Assembly: GCF_001584725.1 (NCBI RefSeq)
Contig: NZ_CP014606.1
Location: 558,001 to 622,000, forward strand
Length of the DNA stretch: 64,000 nt
Source of the DNA: an endosymbiont 'TC1' of Trimyema compressum
Lineage (GTDB): Bacteria; Bacillota; TC1
Direction: 5' to 3'
Shown: positions 59,405 to 64,000 of the stretch, piece by piece
Numbering within the stretch: the stretch's first letter is position 1
Layout: each line of letters begins with the position of its first letter
Made by a program: the position numbers and the translations under genes
The notes under the pieces: model-generated
Told to the model about the DNA's origin: nothing
The model's database searches: none
The model's input: the letters and a program-made list of their open reading frames with translations, nothing else

Positions 59405-62400
59405 ATGGTTACATTTGTGCTGGGGAGAAGAAAAACTGGCAAGAGTACTTATTTAATAAATGAAGTGAATAAAGTAAGCTTGAAAAATGAAAAGGGCTAC
59501 TTATTAGTGCCAGAGCAAAGCACCTTAGATGTAGAAATGTCTGTTATTAAAACACTGGGTTCTAAAGGGACTCTGGACATTCAAGTCATTAGTTTTGAAA
59601 AATTAGGAAGCTTGCTTTTAAAAAAAACTGAAGGACGAACGAAAGCACTTTTAAAAGAGCAAGGGCAAAAAATGATTTTGAGGAAAGTTCTAAAAGATTT
59701 GCCTCTCTTATATTATAGAAGTGGCTTATATAAAGAGGTAGTTTTAGAGAAAATTCTTAAGAGTGTAAAAGAATTAAAAGAAGGGGACTATTCTTTAGAT
59801 TCTTTAAAAGTATTAGAAAATAATAAAGTGCTATATGAGAAAATAAAAGAACTTCATTTAATTAAGGAAGCTTATGAAGCAGAGCTTACTGGGGACCATA
59901 TTGATGAAGTTACTTATGGTAATTTATTAATTGATAGCATAATTACCAGTGACTTTGGTTTAAATACTCATTTTTATATTGATGATTTCTTTTCCTTTTC
60001 AAAAACTCAATTAGCTATTATTAAAACTTTAATGAAACAGTGTAAAACGGTTACTATTGCTTTACCATTAGGTAAAAATGATAGAGGTTATTTTGAAGCT
60101 GTCAATGTGCTTTATGGACAATTGAAAAAACACTGTAAGTTGGAAAAAATTGAATATGAAACTATTCATTTAGAGGAAAATCATTATCAAAAACCTGCTT
60201 TATCCTTTATTGAAAGAACAATGACCCATTATGGTGGTTCTTATTATTCAGGCAACCCAGAAGGCATTGTTGTTAAAGAAACAGGTAGTCCAGAAATTGA
60301 GGTTCGAGAAGTCTTTGAAACAATTGCTCAACTAGTTAAAGAAAAAAACTATAGTTTTAAAGATATGAAAATTGTTTGTAATGATCTTGATACATATAGG
60401 AATCTTTTTAAACTCTATAGGGATATTTATAATATTCCCATTTTTATGGATGAGGAAATATGGGTTCATACCCATCCTATCATTCAGTTTGTTTTATTAA
60501 TTCTTGATTCAATAGAATCTAATAATACAAAAGTTATTATGAGTCTTCTAAAAACAGGCTGGGTGCCAATGGAAAGGGATGCTATTGAAACCCTGGAAAT
60601 TTATGTGAGAGAATATGGCATTGAGAATTATAAGTGGCAGTATCCATTTAGAGAAGAAGGAGCAGAGTTAGCAAGACAAGAAATTTTGGGATTTCTTAAT
60701 GAAGCTAGAACGTATATAAAAGCAAAATCAAATTTTCGTGAGAAAATTAAAGGATTATATTCTTTTTTAGAGAAACTTCAATTATATGAGCAGCTAATAG
60801 AGAAAATAGAAAATTATAAAGCAGAGGGGAAATATAAGAATGTTTATATTGATACTCAGATTTGGAATATATTGCTGGATACTTTTGATCAATGTGTTTT
60901 GTTTTTAGGTAACGAGGAATCTGATTTAAAAGAATTATCCAGTATCTTAAAAAGCAGTTTCTTAACGGAAAAAATAAATATCTTGCCAACAGGACTTCGT
61001 GAGGTTTTAATTTTAGGTAGTCAAGATATGTTTAAAGAAAAAGCTAAGTGTATCTTTATTATAGGGGCAAGTGATGGTATTTTTCCCTCACCAATTGATA
61101 AAAAAAGCTTATTTAAATCTAAAGAATTAAAATTACTAGATGAAGTTTTTGGTTGGCATAATAGTTATTTATGGCAAAAAAAGAATAAGGATATGGAAGT
61201 TTATTTTTCATTAACAGGGGCAGTTGAATATTTATATATTAGTTATAGTTTAGGGGATCGAAAAGGGGAAGGACAAACATTGTCATTGCGTATTGTTGCT
61301 CTTTTGAAAAAACTGCCTGGTGTAAAAAAAGATTACCTTTTAGTTGAGAGAGAGCATCAACTGATAATTTCCGAAAATAAGCGTTTTTTAGATTTAATGG
61401 AAGCTATTGGGAAAGGTTGTATTGAGGGAGAGGACTATAAAAGCTATTGCTATTTTAAAGAAAGCAATGTTTTTGGAACACTGCTTAATGGACTTTTTGA
61501 TTTTAAAAAGCATTTTGAATTTGAAGGTAATATTAGCAATGTAGTTACAGATGCACTTTTCTTTAAAAGCCAATTACCTTCATTTTCAGTATCTAAAATT
61601 GAAAAATATGCGTCTTGTCCCTATGCATTTTTTATTCAGTATGGGTTAAGGCCATTAATCTATAAAGGTTCTAAAATTGATAATTTAGATATTGGCAATA
61701 TTTATCATAAAGCACTGGAAACATTTCAAGAGTCTTATATTCTTGAGACATTAGATCAAGACACTATAATCGAAAAAGGTCAGGAAGTCTTTAATTCATT
61801 GTATGAAGCCGATGGTTATTTAGATAAGTTTCATACATTTAGCAGTCATTATAGACTTGAAAAAATTAAATCTGTTGGTTTAGAGAACCTAATTTTATTA
61901 ATGGAGCAATTGAAAACAGATGATTTCAAACCAACTTATTTTGAATTAGCCTTTGGTAAAAATCAACCTTTGGGACCTATTGTGAGAAATATTAATGGTC
62001 AAGCTATTGCTTTGGAAGGTAAAATTGACAGAGTGGATTTATTAGAAGAAAGTGATGTTGTATATTCGAAAATCATTGACTATAAATTAAATGATAAAAA
62101 ACTTGATTATGGTAAATTTTATGATGGTATTTCATTACAGCTATTTTTTTATTTAAATGCTTTAATGAAGAAAGGTCAGGCGTTATTTCCTAATAAAAAA
62201 TTAAACCCAGGGGCTCTCCTTTATTTTGTCCTTAATGAAGAAAAATCGGTTATAGATGTTAAAGAAGATTTAGATAAAACTTATACTCAGTACCGATTGA
62301 AAGGTGAAGTTTTAAATAACAGGGCAATTATTGAAAGAATGCCAGTTGAGTTTCTACCCATAACTTTTACAAAGTCTGATACGCTATCTAAAACCAGCAG

Positions 62401-62653
62401 TGTTTTAAGTGAGGAAGATTTTTATAATTGTACGGAACATGTGCAAGTAAAAACAGATGAATCACTTAAGGGAATTCTTAAAGGGGACTTTAAGGTTAAC
62501 CCGTATTATTACAAGGCAAGGGAAGAAAAGTATTGTACTTTTTGTCAGTTTAATTCAATTTGCAAAAATAAGTTAAAATACAATTATTTGACGCCAAAAA
62601 AGAAAGAGATTGTATTGGATAGTATTAAGAAGGATAATGACAATGTGGACTAA
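59405..62653 (+). CDS. addB: AddB, helicase-nuclease subunit of AddAB
   Basis: The 1082-residue protein has the Walker A-like motif LGRRKTGKSTYLINEV at the N-terminus, a degenerate helicase core, and a C-terminal RecB-like nuclease domain: CPYAFFIQYGL (first Cys), LEGKIDRVDLL, KIIDYKLNDKKLDY (Asp and Lys of the active site), and a final CTFCQFNSIC; the four cysteines hold a 4Fe-4S cluster. With AddA it resects double-strand ends for RecA. It lies 12 bases after the HTH-DprA-like gene. Open over 3.2 kb without lesion. Confidence 0.94.
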   Translation: MVTFVLGRRKTGKSTYLINEVNKVSLKNEKGYLLVPEQSTLDVEMSVIKTLGSKGTLDIQVISFEKLGSLLLKKTEGRTKALLKEQGQKMILRKVLKDLPLLYYRSGLYKEVVLEKILKSVKELKEGDYSLDSLKVLENNKVLYEKIKELHLIKEAYEAELTGDHIDEVTYGNLLIDSIITSDFGLNTHFYIDDFFSFSKTQLAIIKTLMKQCKTVTIALPLGKNDRGYFEAVNVLYGQLKKHCKLEKIEYETIHLEENHYQKPALSFIERTMTHYGGSYYSGNPEGIVVKETGSPEIEVREVFETIAQLVKEKNYSFKDMKIVCNDLDTYRNLFKLYRDIYNIPIFMDEEIWVHTHPIIQFVLLILDSIESNNTKVIMSLLKTGWVPMERDAIETLEIYVREYGIENYKWQYPFREEGAELARQEILGFLNEARTYIKAKSNFREKIKGLYSFLEKLQLYEQLIEKIENYKAEGKYKNVYIDTQIWNILLDTFDQCVLFLGNEESDLKELSSILKSSFLTEKINILPTGLREVLILGSQDMFKEKAKCIFIIGASDGIFPSPIDKKSLFKSKELKLLDEVFGWHNSYLWQKKNKDMEVYFSLTGAVEYLYISYSLGDRKGEGQTLSLRIVALLKKLPGVKKDYLLVEREHQLIISENKRFLDLMEAIGKGCIEGEDYKSYCYFKESNVFGTLLNGLFDFKKHFEFEGNISNVVTDALFFKSQLPSFSVSKIEKYASCPYAFFIQYGLRPLIYKGSKIDNLDIGNIYHKALETFQESYILETLDQDTIIEKGQEVFNSLYEADGYLDKFHTFSSHYRLEKIKSVGLENLILLMEQLKTDDFKPTYFELAFGKNQPLGPIVRNINGQAIALEGKIDRVDLLEESDVVYSKIIDYKLNDKKLDYGKFYDGISLQLFFYLNALMKKGQALFPNKKLNPGALLYFVLNEEKSVIDVKEDLDKTYTQYRLKGEVLNNRAIIERMPVEFLPITFTKSDTLSKTSSVLSEEDFYNCTEHVQVKTDESLKGILKGDFKVNPYYYKAREEKYCTFCQFNSICKNKLKYNYLTPKKKEIVLDSIKKDNDNVD

Positions 62654-64000
62654 AGAGCAACAAGAAGTTATTGATTTAAGAGAAAAAAATATTTTAGTTT
62701 CTGCGGCTGCTGGTTCTGGAAAGACGGCAGTCTTAATTGAGCGACTTTTTCAGTTAATTTTCAAGGATCGTGTATCAGTAGAAACTATTTTAATGATAAC
62801 TTTTACCAACAAAGCCGCTAAGGAAATGGCTGAACGTTTAGAAAAAAAGTTAGAAGAGGCAACACTGTTATATCCAGAAGATATTTTTTTAAGAGAGCAG
62901 TTAGAGCTTTTAGAAAATGCTCAGATTAGCACTATGCATAGCTTTTGTAAAAATGCTATTCAAGAAAACTTCAATATTTTAGATATTGATATTGCTTTTA
63001 AAGTTTTAGAAGAAAATGAAGGAGCTCAAATAAAAGATGAAAGTATGGATTTATTATTAGAAAAATATTATGAAAAAAAAGAACCTCTTTTTATTAGACT
63101 TTTAGAAACCTATAGTAGTTTAGAAAATGATAATGGATTACGAGAAACTATAAAAGCGCTTTTTCATTTTAGCCAAGGGGCACCTTATCCTTCAATTTGG
63201 TTAGATGCTGGTGAAGAAAGCCTAAATTGTATTGAAGATGAATTTTTAAATAATCCATTGGGGATTACTTTAAAAGAAATTTTAGAACGAGAACTTTCTT
63301 TAGTAGAAGCATTAATTAGGAAGGGGTCTAAAATTGCAGCATTAGGTGCTACTGAATATTTGGAAACAACCGAAAAAGATTTTGAAATTATGGTGGAGCT
63401 AAAGAATACTTTATTAAGGAAAGGCATTTCCCTATTTATGGAAAATACTCATGCTTCTTTTTCTAAGCTACCTTCTGTAAAAAAAGAAAATCAAAATGAG
63501 GAACATGATTTATTTAAGAAAATTAGAGATGATTATAAGAAGAAGGTAAAAGAAATGGCCTTTGATTTTAAAGCACATTTAGCTTTATTAGGTAGTGTAA
63601 AGGCAAAAACCCATTACTTAATTCAAATGGTTAAGGATTTTGATGAAATTTATAAAGGGTTAAAAAAGGAGAAGGAAGCAGTTGACTTTAATGACCTAGA
63701 ACATCTAATGGTGAATCTTCTAGAAAATGAGGAGATTAAAAAAAGTTATCAAAATTATTTTACTCATGTTTTTGTTGACGAATTTCAAGATAGTAACTTA
63801 GTTCAAGAAAGTATTGTTAAAAGGGTTGCTAAGGAAAATAATCTTTTTTTTGTAGGAGATATTAAACAGAGTATTTATCGTTTCAGATTAGCTGATGCTA
63901 GTATATTTTTAAGAACATTAAATAATTATAGAATTGATTCTTTAAGTGAAACTATATTTTTAAATAAAAATTTCAGATGCAGTAAGAACATTGTCGATGG
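62643..64000 (+). CDS. addA: AddA, helicase-nuclease subunit of AddAB (5' part)
   Basis: The frame starts at ATG 62643, overlapping the addB stop by 11 bases, and stays open to the window end (452 codons seen of about 1,200 expected). It is a UvrD-family helicase: KEQQEVIDLREKNILVSAAAGSGKTAVL (split; Walker A), ITFTNKAAKEMAERL, ISTMHSFCKNAI, VDEFQDSNLVQ (Walker B) and GDIKQSIYRFRLADASIFL. Truncated only by the window. Confidence 0.94.
   Translation, partial: MWTKEQQEVIDLREKNILVSAAAGSGKTAVLIERLFQLIFKDRVSVETILMITFTNKAAKEMAERLEKKLEEATLLYPEDIFLREQLELLENAQISTMHSFCKNAIQENFNILDIDIAFKVLEENEGAQIKDESMDLLLEKYYEKKEPLFIRLLETYSSLENDNGLRETIKALFHFSQGAPYPSIWLDAGEESLNCIEDEFLNNPLGITLKEILERELSLVEALIRKGSKIAALGATEYLETTEKDFEIMVELKNTLLRKGISLFMENTHASFSKLPSVKKENQNEEHDLFKKIRDDYKKKVKEMAFDFKAHLALLGSVKAKTHYLIQMVKDFDEIYKGLKKEKEAVDFNDLEHLMVNLLENEEIKKSYQNYFTHVFVDEFQDSNLVQESIVKRVAKENNLFFVGDIKQSIYRFRLADASIFLRTLNNYRIDSLSETIFLNKNFRCSKNIVD

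Overview
The window is AT-rich DNA from a low-GC Gram-positive anaerobe of the Clostridia (Eubacteriales) type. The signs are a complete Rnf complex (rnfCDGEAB), a tungsten-type aldehyde:ferredoxin oxidoreductase locus, rubrerythrin, AddAB, an S-box riboswitch, Firmicute gene orders (rimP-nusA-ylxR-ylxQ-infB-rbfA-nrnA-truB-ribF-rpsO-pnp and infC-rpmI-rplT), strong AGGAGG ribosome binding sites and many TTG/GTG starts. I cannot name the genus.

The first 14.5 kb is a graveyard. It holds a hemolysin III remnant, an aldehyde:ferredoxin oxidoreductase gene with a MoeB/ThiF partner (the MoaD-like gene between them is still open), a flavodoxin-family gene, an S-box-controlled O-acetylhomoserine sulfhydrylase, two IS3/IS150-type remnants, crcB, arsC/spx, a short-chain dehydrogenase, an alpha-carbonic anhydrase, trkH and a VanY-type carboxypeptidase. 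All are interrupted by frameshifts, stop codons or truncation, while a GNAT gene, two TrkA-type genes and a DUF4190 gene stay open. From 14.5 to 21.5 kb, on the minus strand, lies an intact operon rnfCDGEAB-apbE-NusG_II-Gx transporter: the ion-pumping ferredoxin:NAD oxidoreductase, its flavin-attaching enzyme and two accessory membrane proteins. ychF follows on the same strand.

From 22.8 to 40.3 kb is a plus-strand information-processing block: dprA (broken), topA (intact), trmFO (broken), rimP-nusA-ylxR-[ylxQ broken]-infB-rbfA-nrnA-truB-ribF, rpsO, a broken tungstate-type ABC transporter (permease and ATPase), pnp and a split chromate transporter. From 40.3 to 49.4 kb: a DUF4352 protein, rpmB, an Asp23/FakA pair, an M16 peptidase with dut, a class D-like sortase, infC-rpmI-rplT behind a leader with a terminator, an rRNA methyltransferase, a rubrerythrin cut by one in-frame stop, and a DUF2325 protein. 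From 49.5 to 58.2 kb is a glycolytic operon gap-(pgk-tpi fusion)-gpmI-eno, then secG, rnr and smpB. From 58.2 kb to the end is an operon with its own promoter: a helix-turn-helix-fused DprA-like gene, addB and addA (cut by the window end).

About 20 of roughly 70 genes are broken, and the broken ones are dispensable functions; long essential or core genes (topA, infB, pnp, rnr, addB, the rnf genes) are free of lesions. That contrast argues for real reductive evolution rather than random sequencing error. The most interesting points are the parallel decay of the tungsten enzyme locus and its probable metal transporter, a Moco/Tuco-like RNA that can sequester the ribosome binding site of that dead gene, the HTH-DprA-AddB-AddA operon beside a broken canonical dprA, the PGK-TIM fusion, and an infC gene that appears to start at ATA.
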